64,000 bases of DNA, from contig CADAGO010000025.1 of NCBI GenBank assembly GCA_902787555.1, forward strand, positions 44,099 through 108,098. Direction: 5' to 3'. The stretch comes from an uncultured Bacteroidales bacterium (GTDB taxonomy: Bacteria; Bacteroidota; Bacteroidia; Bacteroidales; Bacteroidaceae). Of the stretch, positions 26,366 to 34,605 are shown piece by piece (positions within the stretch are counted from its first letter, which is position 1; the number at the start of each line of letters is the position of its first letter). Both the position numbers and the translations under genes were made by a program. A model generated the notes under the pieces. That model was not told the origin of the DNA. It saw only the letters and a program-made list of their open reading frames with translations, and searched no databases.

Positions 26366-26421
26366 GTAAAAAGAATTAAAACAAGGATGGTTATATCAAA
26401 AAAATGCAGTAAAACAAACAA

Positions 26422-26436
26422 TCACAAGCCTTGTGA
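26422..26436. repeat. palindrome TCACAAGCCTTGTGA, copy 2
   Basis: Identical to the copy at 14799-14813, with shared flanks (CAA before, AAAnnGAAAA after). It lies upstream of the DUF488 promoter. The rest of 26437-26601 is AT-rich micro-repeat and a weak hairpin AGGTGT…ACACCT (26548-26574) that may end the HigA transcript. Confidence 0.6.
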
Positions 26437-26601
26437 AAAAGAAAATGCTCTAAAGTTATAGTCGATTATTAGTTGATAGTTGACAGTTGATAATTAGGTT
26501 AATAGGTTAGTTGGTTATTAGGTTGATGGCACATTTACTAATAAAATAGGTGTAGCACTCATGGGGCAACACCTTGATGAATAAGGAAAAGGTGACAGTC
26601 T

Positions 26602-26913
26602 CTATCCAACGACTAAAGAGAATCTTAAACCTAGTGCATTGGCAATGAGCATAAATGTGCTGAGTTGCATGTCGGTCTGACCCTTTTCAAGCGAGGATAC
26701 ATATTCGCGCTTTTTGCCAATTCGCTCTCCTAATTGCTGCTGGGTAAGCTTTTGACGTTTTCGCTCGTTGCGTAACAATTCGGCAAAATACCACGCTTTG
26801 GCGCGAGCATCGAACTCTTCACGGCTTGGAGTCTCTTTCTCTCCGTACTTCTCTGCTAGATGTTGCGTCCCTGTCTTTAGATGAGCCAGTTTCTTTTCGT
26901 CTAATTTAATCAT
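26602..26913 (-). CDS. XRE-family antitoxin, HigA-like
   Basis: A 103-residue protein with an XRE helix-turn-helix: LRNERKRQKLTQQQLGERIGKKREYVSSLEKGQTDMQLSTFMLIANALGL. It overlaps the end of the toxin gene by 8 bp, the toxin-first order of HigBA pairs. Expected to bind the operon promoter and neutralise the toxin. Confidence 0.85.
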   Translation of the reverse strand: MIKLDEKKLAHLKTGTQHLAEKYGEKETPSREEFDARAKAWYFAELLRNERKRQKLTQQQLGERIGKKREYVSSLEKGQTDMQLSTFMLIANALGLRFSLVVG

Positions 26914-27271
26914 TGTCTATGTCCTCCTGTATATATTTACTTAATATTTTACGAGCCTTCTCCACTTCGCTTTTGTATTGCTTATTGTCTTTCTTGAGAA
27001 ATGAGTTGAGGAAAAGTACGCGTTTACTCTCCATGAACGACGTGGAATCTACAGCAAATAGTACTGTACGATACTCGTTTGTTTTAATAGACACACGTGC
27101 CTCATAGAATTCGGTATTCTCAAGATGCTTGACGAATTTTTGATTGACCACATATTGAGTCTTAATGATTGACTCCACATAGTCATATTTCGTTTGCGTT
27201 CTTTCGTCCAAGCTAGCATAGTACAATTCGTACTCTTCTGAGTGGTATGTCTCTCTTATTTCGTCATTCAT
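26906..27271 (-). CDS. RelE/HigB-type toxin (Gp49-like)
   Basis: A 121-residue protein with the Gp49/HigB pattern: YVESIIKTQYVVNQKFVKHLENTEFYEARVSIKTNEYRTVLFAVD, then RVLFLNSFLKKDNKQYKSEVEKARKILSKY. This is a ribosome-dependent mRNA interferase fold. It precedes the XRE antitoxin with an 8-bp overlap. Confidence 0.85.
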   Translation of the reverse strand: MNDEIRETYHSEEYELYYASLDERTQTKYDYVESIIKTQYVVNQKFVKHLENTEFYEARVSIKTNEYRTVLFAVDSTSFMESKRVLFLNSFLKKDNKQYKSEVEKARKILSKYIQEDIDND

Positions 27272-27377
27272 GCTGCAAATGTAAGGAATTTATTCCAATC
27301 AAACAAATATTTGTAAGAAAATCATTCATTTTTTTGTTTCTTCATCAGCTAATTTCTCAAAACAAGCCGCTTTATAT

Positions 27378-27402
27378 AGAAAAAGGGAGATATAACTCTC
27401 CC
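27378..27402 (-). terminator. terminator of the DUF6078 gene
   Basis: Stem GGGAGA / TCTCCC with a 6-nt loop, followed on the minus strand by TTTTTC, 25 bp after the stop codon at 27428. Confidence 0.8.
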
Positions 27403-27427
27403 TTCGTGTGATTACAGACACAAAACA

Positions 27428-27865
27428 TCAACTGAAGTCGAAATCTGTTTCGTAGTGATCGAACGTGAGTCCGTCTGTACTGCCGTAATTGGCAAGGATT
27501 GCCATGATGGCTTTCTGCTGACCAGGCGTGAGTTTGTTCTCACCGTGATGATAGCGGTAGTAAGGGCCTTTACCGCGGCTGAAATAATGTATCACACTGC
27601 GACGTGCCTCTGTCTGCAGATAGTTGGGGACATTCTTGTATATCTGACTGAAACCCCATGCCATCTGTACCAACTTCACTTCGGAAAAACGCAGGCATTT
27701 GCCGCTCTTCCATGCAGAAGGATAGACCGTAGGACCAACCAGTCGCTCATCGGGCTTCAACAGATAGGCTTGATAGTGCATGCACTTGTCGCGCAACTGG
27801 CAGTTTTCATTGAAACAATGTTCATATCCATAAGGGATATTTTTATATTCTAACTCTTTTTTCAT
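27428..27865 (-). CDS. DUF6078-family protein
   Basis: About 145 residues from the ATG at 27865 (MKKELEYKNIPYGYEHC). It has a Cys cluster near the start (CFNENCQLRDKC) and the conserved centre SGKCLRFSEVKLVQMAWGFSQIYKNVP, typical of DUF6078 proteins in Bacteroides and Prevotella. Function unknown; often near mobile-element primases. A four-box iteron array lies about 70 bp upstream. Confidence 0.7.
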   Translation of the reverse strand: MKKELEYKNIPYGYEHCFNENCQLRDKCMHYQAYLLKPDERLVGPTVYPSAWKSGKCLRFSEVKLVQMAWGFSQIYKNVPNYLQTEARRSVIHYFSRGKGPYYRYHHGENKLTPGQQKAIMAILANYGSTDGLTFDHYETDFDFS

Positions 27866-27935
27866 AAGACCTAACATAATTTATTCGTAACCTATTGATT
27901 ATTAACGACTTAGATGTGATTTTGGCGCTAAAAGA

Positions 27936-27975
27936 CCTAACAAAAACCTAACAGAAACCTAACTAAGACCTAACA
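27936..27975. repeat. iteron array, left of vapE
   Basis: Four boxes CCTAACA/T at 27936, 27947, 27958 and 27969, spaced exactly 11 bp (one helical turn). A fifth copy is at 27870-27876. The same box in inverted orientation forms an array right of vapE at 29383-29423. Confidence 0.8.
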
Positions 27976-28047
27976 TTCATTCCCAAAGGGAATGTAAAAT
28001 GTAAAAATTATAATATTTAAAAATTAAATCATTAGAATTTGTCACCA

Positions 28048-29244
28048 TTACGCAGCGAGTGGGATTACCTTGTAGAAGGGTACGTTGCTGCGATCTATGG
28101 ATTCATAGCCGAGAGTCGTCATCACATGACCTACACGAACCTTATTGCCATGATTGATGTCAACTGACGGATAGGCTTTCTGGATGTGGCTCAACAGCAT
28201 CTTCGAATTCATCAGCTTTGCTGTTTCACCCTTCTTGGGCTTACGGAAACATACCTCTACCATCTCTCCGATGTCTTTCTGCATGAGATAGTTCTGATTG
28301 AGTGCCTGTATGCGATTCACTTCGTCGTTCGAGAACCAGTAAGGGGTCTTTGCTAACGTCAGTTCATAAACCACTTGCGCATAGAGTTGCGCATAGTCAA
28401 TCTCGCCTGCATTGTCGATATACTGTCCATCAGGAATCTGCAGGCAGATGTAGCGACGGCTGCCTGTAGGGTCAGTCAGCGGATGTGGATTGTTGGTCGT
28501 AGCCACAAATGAGGCGAAACGGGGACGGTCTTCCTGTACACAGCCATAGATGGGGCGTCCATTCACCTTATTCTTCGAGAGTGTCTGCTTCAGCGCTGCA
28601 TGTTGACTAGGACGGATGGCATCCAGTTCGTCGAGGTTCACCAACAGATTGTTCGTCAGCGCCATCTCCTTGTCGAATTTGTTCGACAGGTTCAAGTGGT
28701 CGAGATAATACTGGCGCAAAGGTGGTGGTAAAAGACGATGGAAGAAGGTGGTCTTGCCACATCCTTGGGCACCAATCAGCGTTGGTACGCATTCGTTGCC
28801 ATGAAGGGTGTCCATCTGGAGCCAATGAGCTACGGCAGAGCGGAGCCATATGGCGAGATAGCCCTGCTGCTCTGATGTGATGCCAGGCAGACGGCTGAAG
28901 AGTTGGCCGATGTGGTTCTTTCCGTCCCACTCAGGCAACAGTTTCAGGTAGTCGCCTATCGGATTATGTACAGGTACATCGTCTGAATGTACGAACTCCA
29001 TAATCTCCGTCTTAGGACTGCCTTTTTCGCATACCTGCTCTTTCTTAGCTCGGCGGATGATGCTGTTGAGCGCCTCCTGAGTCAGTGGACGCCAATCTTC
29101 ATCTGGTTTGGTTGTAAACTCTACCTTTCCGTTCAACACGTTGCGACGGAAGAGGTAATTTTCGTTGAGAAACAGCTCGACTGCGAGCGTTGTCTCGAGG
29201 GTCGCATTCATAGCATCCCCATTGGTAAAAACTTTATTTTCCAT
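28048..29244 (-). CDS. VapE-family (virulence-associated E) helicase
   Basis: About 398 residues. It has a VapE/SF3-like ATPase core with Walker A IGAQGCGKTTFF, Walker B-like LLVNLDELDAI and the arginine-finger region ATTNNPHPLTDPTGSRRYICL. The N-terminal 70 residues are a short DNA-binding-like part. VapE proteins are replication helicases of phages, satellites and genomic islands. Start placed at 29244 (MENKVF); an ATG at 29274 is nearly leaderless from the promoter at 29287-29318. No integrase is visible nearby. Iteron arrays flank it. Confidence 0.88.
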   Translation of the reverse strand: MENKVFTNGDAMNATLETTLAVELFLNENYLFRRNVLNGKVEFTTKPDEDWRPLTQEALNSIIRRAKKEQVCEKGSPKTEIMEFVHSDDVPVHNPIGDYLKLLPEWDGKNHIGQLFSRLPGITSEQQGYLAIWLRSAVAHWLQMDTLHGNECVPTLIGAQGCGKTTFFHRLLPPPLRQYYLDHLNLSNKFDKEMALTNNLLVNLDELDAIRPSQHAALKQTLSKNKVNGRPIYGCVQEDRPRFASFVATTNNPHPLTDPTGSRRYICLQIPDGQYIDNAGEIDYAQLYAQVVYELTLAKTPYWFSNDEVNRIQALNQNYLMQKDIGEMVEVCFRKPKKGETAKLMNSKMLLSHIQKAYPSVDINHGNKVRVGHVMTTLGYESIDRSNVPFYKVIPLAA

Positions 29245-29286
29245 AGTGCAAAAAGATGATATAAAGTTAATCATTTAATTCGACTG

Positions 29287-29318
29287 CAAAGTTACAAAAA
29301 AAAATTGCAAATTCCAAA
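29287..29318 (-). promoter_or_regulatory. promoter of vapE
   Basis: TAACTTTG (29287-29294) and TTTG (29315-29318) with a 20-nt spacer on the minus strand. Confidence 0.7.
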
Positions 29319-29382
29319 TTTTTCGAGTTAAATTTTGGTGTGTTTTAGAAAAAATTTTCGACCTCAATTGAGGTGTCTCAAT

Positions 29383-29423
29383 GGTAGGTCTCATGTTAGG
29401 TTTCTGTTAGGTCTTAGTTACCT
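29383..29423. repeat. iteron array, right of vapE (inverted)
   Basis: Boxes GGTAGGT (29383), GTTAGGT (29395), GTTAGGT (29406) and GTTACCT (29417) with a spacing of 11-12 bp. They are the reverse complement of the left array, about 60 bp upstream of the vapE promoter. Confidence 0.75.
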
Positions 29424-29601
29424 CTTTGGGAACTCAAAAACACCATCACAAGCATCTGCAACCGTATTTTTGGCACAAATCATATTAGGTCTTTGCGGTT
29501 TTCATATTATTCTGTATTTTTCATCAACTCATCTAAAAAGATACATACCAGTAAAACTCTTTCCTCCCTTCGTCAGAGGGTGGTGCGAGAGGCTGAAGAG
29601 G

Positions 29602-29661
29602 GTCCCATTATGGGACTATAACGTTCCCTTATTGGGACGCAAACAGTCCCTTACTGGGAAC
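29602..29661. repeat. three tandem small palindromes
   Basis: GTCCCATTATGGGAC (29602-29616), GTTCCCTTATTGGGAC (29623-29638) and GTCCCTTACTGGGAAC (29646-29661), about 22 bp apart, each a 5-bp stem with a 5-6 nt centre. Confidence 0.8.
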
Positions 29662-29713
29662 CAACAGCAAAGACTAGAAACCTGTGTCTTTGCTAAGTGG
29701 ATGCTGCAGAGAT

Positions 29714-29920
29714 AGCTTAGTAGGTTAGTAAATAATGGTTATTGGTTATAGGTTATTGAAATTTAGCTTAATAGGTTAATAGGTTAATAGCTTAGTAGGT
29801 GATAATGGTTATTGGTTATAGGTTATTGGTTATTGATTTTTTAGGTTAATTGCTTAGTAGGTTAAGAGGTCTAAGGTCATTTCGACAGGCTCAAGATGTA
29901 TCTAAAGTCTAAGGTCTAAA
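29714..29920. repeat. AT-rich micro-repeat tract
   Basis: Alternating degenerate units such as GGTTATTGGTTATAGG, GCTTAGTAGGTTA and CTAAAGTCTAAGGTCTA over 200 bp; no coding potential. Confidence 0.8.
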
Positions 29921-29934
29921 TAGCATAGGGACGG

Positions 29935-30000
29935 GCAGCTGATTCAAAAGGGAAAAGCAGCCGATTCAATCGGGAAGATGAGCTGGTTGAGAAGGGAAAA
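29935..30000. repeat. three 22-bp direct repeats
   Basis: Units begin at 29935, 29957 and 29979, each with the shape GCAGCYGATTCAAnnGGGAA (third copy more diverged, GAGCTGGTTGAGAAGGGAA). Confidence 0.7.
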
Positions 30001-30020
30001 TGCCTAAAGGCGCACTATCG

Positions 30021-30052
30021 TTTGCCTAAAGGCATTTTAGCCTTTAGCCAAA
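30021..30052. repeat. 13-bp stem hairpin
   Basis: TTTGCCTAAAGGC / GCCTTTAGCCAAA with one mismatch and loop ATTTTA; the same TGCCTAAAGGC box also occurs at 30001-30011. Could end a transcript or be a protein-binding palindrome. Confidence 0.6.
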
Positions 30053-30153
30053 TGACGTTGCAAAATTAAATCCAATGTATTTTATGGATTGTTAATAGGA
30101 TGCGTAAATCTAGTGCAAAGATACACATTTTTTACAGGATTTCCAAATAAAAC

Positions 30154-30186
30154 ACAAAAAAAACACCCACAACTACGTTGTGAGTG
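30154..30186 (-). terminator. terminator of rpmE2
   Basis: Stem CACTCACAAC / GTTGTGGGTG (one wobble) with loop GTA, followed on the minus strand by eight T, 24 bp after the rpmE2 stop. Confidence 0.85.
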
Positions 30187-30210
30187 CTTTTATCTGTGTG
30201 TTCCAAAGAA

Positions 30211-30465
30211 TTACTTCTTCGACATTACCTTATAGCGGCTCATGAACTTATCAACACGACCTGCGGTGTCGACGAGCTTAGCCTTACCTGTGTAGAATGG
30301 ATGTGAAGAAGAGGAGATTTCAAGCTTGATGAGTGGATACTCCTTACCTTCGAATTCGATAGTCTCGTTTGACTTTGCACAAGACTGTGAGAGGAACATA
30401 TCGCCATTGCTCATGTCCTTGAACACTACAGGACGATAATTCTCTGGATGAATACCTTTTTTCAT
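30211..30465 (-). CDS. rpmE2: 50S ribosomal protein L31, type B
   Basis: An 84-residue protein, [24 protein letters not shown], ending [13 protein letters not shown]. The four zinc-binding cysteines of L31 type A are missing, which defines the zinc-independent type B paralogue. The start is the ATG at 30465; the longer frame upstream covers a 90-nt leader downstream of the TAACTTTG box at 30561-30568. Confidence 0.95.
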   Translation of the reverse strand: MKKGIHPENYRPVVFKDMSNGDMFLSQSCAKSNETIEFEGKEYPLIKLEISSSSHPFYTGKAKLVDTAGRVDKFMSRYKVMSKK

Positions 30466-30560
30466 TTTCGTTTCGTTTTTATTGTTTTTATACAGTTCAA
30501 TTTTTGTTCTGGTGAACAATAAAATATCTCTTTCGACTGCTATAATCCGCAATCGAGGTG

Positions 30561-30568
30561 CAAAGTTA
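30561..30568 (-). promoter_or_regulatory. promoter -7 box of rpmE2
   Basis: TAACTTTG on the minus strand, giving a leader of about 90 nt before the start codon, long enough for regulation. Confidence 0.6.
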
Positions 30569-30651
30569 GTAATAATTTACCATTTGACAATTTACAATAG
30601 ACTATTTTTTTGCAAAACAGCCTATTTTTCTACCTTTCTGCTACACTATTT

Positions 30652-32229
30652 TCATTTTTCGACTATCTTTATTCGTCCTTGAGGTGCTGCATATTCCTGG
30701 CCGATATGTCCTTTGAGATTGTCTGTGACATACTGGATGAGGCACTCATTGTAGAGAATGATGCTTGGCTTGGAAATACGGTTTTGCTTCAGCTTTCCGA
30801 CGAATCCACCTCCTGTTACACAATAGTCGATGGTGGCAAGATTGTAGGTGCGGTTCATCTCTACCGGCTCATAGCTGCCCGACTTGTTGAGGATGACAAG
30901 GTCGGTGATACGATCACCTTCTGCACGGCGTTTGTCGATGGTGAACTTTATGCCTGACACCTGCGGGAAGTCGCCAAACTCAACAGGTGTATGTTTCGTA
31001 CAGTCTTCGAGCAGGTCCTTGAGTTGTGCGCCTGTGATATCGACGATACATACATAGTTGTCGAACGGCATAAGGGTGACGAGGTCGCCATAGGTCAACT
31101 GGCCTTTCGGCAGGCTCACTCGGATACCTCCCCCGTTCGTCATTGCGAAATCTGCTCCTGTAATGTTCCTGTATGCATCAGCCACAAGGTCGCCTACGTT
31201 GGTTTCGGCATATCGGACAAGCTGATTGCCTTTCTCGTCGAGGATTTCGAGCACCACATCGTTCTGGCAAATAGGGCGGCTGGTCTGTGCGTTGAGAACT
31301 GCCTGAATGCTGTCGGTCACGAGTCGCACCGTGCGGTCGATGTATGGAATGGCTTTCATATCGACCAATTCGGTTGACATCCTACCATCGTGACGAATCA
31401 CCAGTTTGCCTACACTTTGGAACTTCGTACCTGTCTGCGACACGAGCACAGGTTTGCCATCCTTGTTCATCACAACATCCTGCGGGATGAGTGAGTGGGT
31501 GTGTCCGTCGAGCACCACATCGATGCCATTAGTGGCACGTACCAGCCCGTGGGAATCGACTCCAGTTTCGTTCTCGTCCTCACCCAGATGTGCCAGTACG
31601 ATTACATAATCGACCTTCTTGCGTATATCGTTTACCGCCTGCTGCACAAGCTGATAGGTTTCTTTCTCGCACAGGTCATAGAGCTGTTTGCCCTGCTCAT
31701 CGAAGAAGGCGTATTCCTCGGTGTAAAGTGTCGTAGGAGTGATGACCCCCACAAGTCCTACCTTCTTCTTTCCGAGGCGTTTCACTACACTCGCTGCGTA
31801 CAAACGCTTGCCTGAGGGCAGCTCTACAAAGTTGGCACATACCACAGGAGCATTGAATTGCGCCATCAGTTCCAACTGACGAGGGGTCTTATAGTCGAAC
31901 TCATGATTGCCGAGCGTCACAGCATCATAGCCCACGCTGTTCATGATGTCGATGATATACTGTCCTCTGGAAAGCGCACCTGCAGGACCGCCTTGATAGT
32001 AGTCGCCGTTCGACACTGTGAGCGTGTAGGCTGTATCGGCTATCATGTCGCGCAGACCTGCCATCCTTGCATACCCTTCCACACCACAGTGGACATCGTT
32101 GTCGTAAACCACAACGATACTTGCGTCGGCCTTCTTGGGGCATAAATCTACAGAGGTGGAAGTTTGACACGCCACCACAGTCATCCATACGATTGCTATC
32201 GTCGCAATCGACCTAATCGTTCTGTTCAT
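30652..32229 (-). CDS. secreted bifunctional metallophosphatase / 5'-nucleotidase
   Basis: About 525 residues from the ATG at 32229. Lipoprotein signal IRSIATIAIVWMTVVAC; metallophosphoesterase motifs IVVVYDNDVHCGVEGYAR, VTLGNHEFDY and VLAHLGEDE, DGHTHSL. The C-terminal 5'-nucleotidase domain has ADFAMTNGGGIRVSLPKG, GDLVTLMPFDN and TIDYCVTGGGFVG. It hydrolyses extracytoplasmic nucleotides for salvage. The TACCTTTG box at 32308-32315 is divergent from the aldolase promoter. Confidence 0.93.
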   Translation of the reverse strand: MNRTIRSIATIAIVWMTVVACQTSTSVDLCPKKADASIVVVYDNDVHCGVEGYARMAGLRDMIADTAYTLTVSNGDYYQGGPAGALSRGQYIIDIMNSVGYDAVTLGNHEFDYKTPRQLELMAQFNAPVVCANFVELPSGKRLYAASVVKRLGKKKVGLVGVITPTTLYTEEYAFFDEQGKQLYDLCEKETYQLVQQAVNDIRKKVDYVIVLAHLGEDENETGVDSHGLVRATNGIDVVLDGHTHSLIPQDVVMNKDGKPVLVSQTGTKFQSVGKLVIRHDGRMSTELVDMKAIPYIDRTVRLVTDSIQAVLNAQTSRPICQNDVVLEILDEKGNQLVRYAETNVGDLVADAYRNITGADFAMTNGGGIRVSLPKGQLTYGDLVTLMPFDNYVCIVDITGAQLKDLLEDCTKHTPVEFGDFPQVSGIKFTIDKRRAEGDRITDLVILNKSGSYEPVEMNRTYNLATIDYCVTGGGFVGKLKQNRISKPSIILYNECLIQYVTDNLKGHIGQEYAAPQGRIKIVEK

Positions 32230-32307
32230 CTGTTTCCTCTTGTCGTCTCCAGTTTGCAAAACTGAAAAAAAACTTTTATTGGTTAAGCATTAAGCGTTAT
32301 TATGATG

Positions 32308-32315
32308 CAAAGGTA
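32308..32315 (-). promoter_or_regulatory. promoter -7 box of the 5'-nucleotidase gene
   Basis: TACCTTTG on the minus strand, 79 nt upstream of the start codon, within an AT-rich repeat region (ATAATTCATAATGCATAATTC). Confidence 0.65.
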
Positions 32316-32359
32316 ATAAATAATTCATAATTCATAATGCATAATTCATATTTTTTTTG

Positions 32360-32367
32360 TAATTTTG
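32360..32367 (+). promoter_or_regulatory. promoter -7 box of the aldolase gene
   Basis: TAATTTTG after a T-tract, about 68 nt upstream of the ATG at 32435. Confidence 0.7.
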
Positions 32368-32434
32368 CAGCCGAATTGAGGATTCTTCCTCAATAATAGA
32401 TTGTTTAAAATCATTTTTTCTATTAATAAACGTT

Positions 32435-33436
32435 ATGGTAAATTACAAAGATCTTGGTCTCGTGAATACTCGCGAGATGTTTAAGAGAGCCGTTGCAGGC
32501 GGCTACGCTATCCCTGCATTCAACTTTAACACAATGGAACAGATGCAGGCCATCGTTATGGCTGCTGTAGAAACCAAGTCACCAGTGATTATGCAGGTAT
32601 CAAAAGGTGCACGCAACTATGCAAACGCTCAGATTCTGCGTTACATGGCTGAAGGTGCTGTTGCATACGCAAAAGAACTTGGTTGTGAGCATCCTGAGAT
32701 CGTGCTTCACCTCGACCATGGTGACAGCTTCGAACTCTGCAAGGACTGTATTGATATGGGCTTCTCATCAGTAATGATTGATGGTTCACACCTCCCATAC
32801 GAAGAGAATGTGGCTCTCGCAAAGAAGGTTGTTGACTATGCACATCAGTTCGATGTAACAGTAGAAGCAGAACTTGGTGTTCTCGCAGGTGTTGAGGACG
32901 AAGTAAGTGCTGCTGAATCACACTATACAAAGCCAGAAGAGGTAATCGACTTCGCTACACGTACAGGCTGTGACTCACTCGCTATCTCTATCGGTACTTC
33001 TCACGGTGCTCATAAGTTCACTCCAGAGCAGTGCACACTCGTGAACGGTGTATTGGTTCCACCACCATTGGCATTCGACATCCTCGCTGAGATAGAGAAG
33101 AAGCTTCCTGGATTCCCAATCGTACTCCACGGTTCTTCTTCAGTTCCTATGGACGAAGTGAACACCATCAACAAGTATGGTGGCAAGCTCGAGGCAGCTA
33201 TCGGTATTCCTGAGGAGCAGTTGCGCAAGGCTGCTAAGAGTGCAGTATGCAAGATCAACATCGACTCTGACTCTCGTCTCGCTATGACTGCTGCTATTCG
33301 CAAGCACCTCGCTGAGCATCCTGGAGACTTTGATCCTCGCCAGTATCTCAAGCCAGCACGTGAGAACATGAAGAAGATGTACATCCACAAGATTGTGAAC
33401 GTACTCGGTTCTGACGGCAAATTGGCACAGATCTAA
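32435..33436 (+). CDS. fba: class II fructose-bisphosphate aldolase
   Basis: Zinc-dependent aldolase of glycolysis and gluconeogenesis. The 333-residue protein has the zinc-ligand motif VLHLDHGDSFELCKDCIDMGFSSVMIDGSHLP, the second signature VEAELGVLAGVEDE and SISIGTSHGAHKF. The substrate-binding VLHGSSSVP also matches. Well-translated codon choice compared with the neighbours suggests high expression. Own promoter and a perfect downstream terminator. Confidence 0.96.
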   Translation: MVNYKDLGLVNTREMFKRAVAGGYAIPAFNFNTMEQMQAIVMAAVETKSPVIMQVSKGARNYANAQILRYMAEGAVAYAKELGCEHPEIVLHLDHGDSFELCKDCIDMGFSSVMIDGSHLPYEENVALAKKVVDYAHQFDVTVEAELGVLAGVEDEVSAAESHYTKPEEVIDFATRTGCDSLAISIGTSHGAHKFTPEQCTLVNGVLVPPPLAFDILAEIEKKLPGFPIVLHGSSSVPMDEVNTINKYGGKLEAAIGIPEEQLRKAAKSAVCKINIDSDSRLAMTAAIRKHLAEHPGDFDPRQYLKPARENMKKMYIHKIVNVLGSDGKLAQI

Positions 33437-33490
33437 TTATAACAACTTACAATATAGGGGAGCCGATTCCCTTATGAATAAGATGTAAAA

Positions 33491-33526
33491 AAGAAAACAA
33501 GGACGGAATTCCGTCCTTGTTTTCTT
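33491..33526. terminator. bidirectional terminator
   Basis: Perfect 14-bp stem GAAAACAAGGACGG / CCGTCCTTGTTTTC with loop AATT between the convergent aldolase and TlpA genes. Confidence 0.92.
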
Positions 33527-33551
33527 CTGCGATATGTAATCCCAAATCGGT

Positions 33552-34523
33552 TTACTTACCCAAAGCTTCTTCTACAGCTTTCACCATCGCTTCACCACGG
33601 AGGCCGCGCTTCACGATTGTGCCATCGGGAGCAAAGAGGATAATCTCTGGAATGCCTTCAATGTTGTAAGCATCGGAGCCGGCTTTCTGAGCATTCATAA
33701 TCTGTGGATACTCGATACCGAGTTCTTCCATCGCCTTCTTAGTGTCTTCGGGTTCGTCCCAAGTAGCTACACCAAGCACCTCGAAGTTATCACCTGCGTA
33801 CTTGCTGTAGAGGTCGATAATGGTAGGAATCTCCTGACGACATGGTCCACACCAGCTTGCCCAGAAATCAACAAGGACATACTTGCCTTTACCTACATAG
33901 TCGGAGAGCTTCTGAACCTGACCTTCGTACTCAGCCTCAAAGTCGGTGAACATCTTACCAGGCGCACTCTTTGCTGCATTATCAAACTTCTCCTGTGGAA
34001 TAATCTTATGGATGGCATCTTTTACGACCTCACCACAGTTGTCGAGATAAGTCGAAAGATTGTTCAAGCCGATGTAATCGCTCAGCAAATAGAGACAGAA
34101 TGCACCTGAGAGGTCGTTTGGATGTTCTTTCATATGGCTGTCGATAAGGGCATCAAGGTCTGCTTCTGTTTTCACATCGTTGGCTTTCTCAAGGAAACCT
34201 TTGATAGCATCGTTGAGCGGAGTGCCTGAAGGCATACCTTCTTCAGAAATCTGGATTTCGCCTGGCTCGCTTACAAACCAGAACTGTACATTCTGATCAG
34301 TGGCTCCTGTCACAAAAACAGGGTCATTTTCGTTGGCTCCTTCAATAACGAATTTACCTTCAGCCACAGCTACAGAATCTAATTTAGGGTCTTCATCGAA
34401 GAAATTGTAGGTGTAGTACACATACTTTACATCTTCAGGAACTTCACCTGTCACTTTGAATGACTTGTTAGTACATGATGCCAACAGCACCAAGGACATT
34501 ACGAATAAAATTGATTTTTTCAT
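33552..34523 (-). CDS. TlpA-like thioredoxin lipoprotein with DUF4369
   Basis: A 323-residue lipoprotein (signal SILFVMSLVLLASC). The N-terminal part resembles DUF4369 (FKVTGEVPEDVKYVYYTYNF…). The C-terminal thioredoxin domain has VDFWASWCGPCRQEIPTI and the cis-Pro region IEGIPEIILFAPDG. Such proteins in Bacteroidota reduce disulfides or deliver reducing power in the periplasm, anchored to the membrane. Confidence 0.9.
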   Translation of the reverse strand: MKKSILFVMSLVLLASCTNKSFKVTGEVPEDVKYVYYTYNFFDEDPKLDSVAVAEGKFVIEGANENDPVFVTGATDQNVQFWFVSEPGEIQISEEGMPSGTPLNDAIKGFLEKANDVKTEADLDALIDSHMKEHPNDLSGAFCLYLLSDYIGLNNLSTYLDNCGEVVKDAIHKIIPQEKFDNAAKSAPGKMFTDFEAEYEGQVQKLSDYVGKGKYVLVDFWASWCGPCRQEIPTIIDLYSKYAGDNFEVLGVATWDEPEDTKKAMEELGIEYPQIMNAQKAGSDAYNIEGIPEIILFAPDGTIVKRGLRGEAMVKAVEEALGK

Positions 34524-34605
34524 TGTTTTGGGGTTTAAATGGTTATTATATATGGTTGTCTTGATTTTTTGAGATTACGATGTCGAATGGGCATAGAAGC
34601 CGAGA

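Larger units (their letters stand above)
29424..30153. other. 730-bp noncoding repeat field
   Basis: No supported gene; an open plus-strand frame at 29335-29715 has no coding character and is built from the repeats. Contents in order: three tandem hairpins (29602-29661), AT-rich micro-repeats of the form GGTTATTGGTTATAGG and CTAAAGTCTAAGG (29714-29920), three 22-bp direct repeats (29935-30000) and a strong hairpin (30021-30052). Confidence 0.7.

Noticed and set aside
29335-29715. 126-residue plus-strand open frame
   Set aside because: It covers the iteron boxes, hairpins and repeats, has no domain or promoter, and lacks normal codon use.
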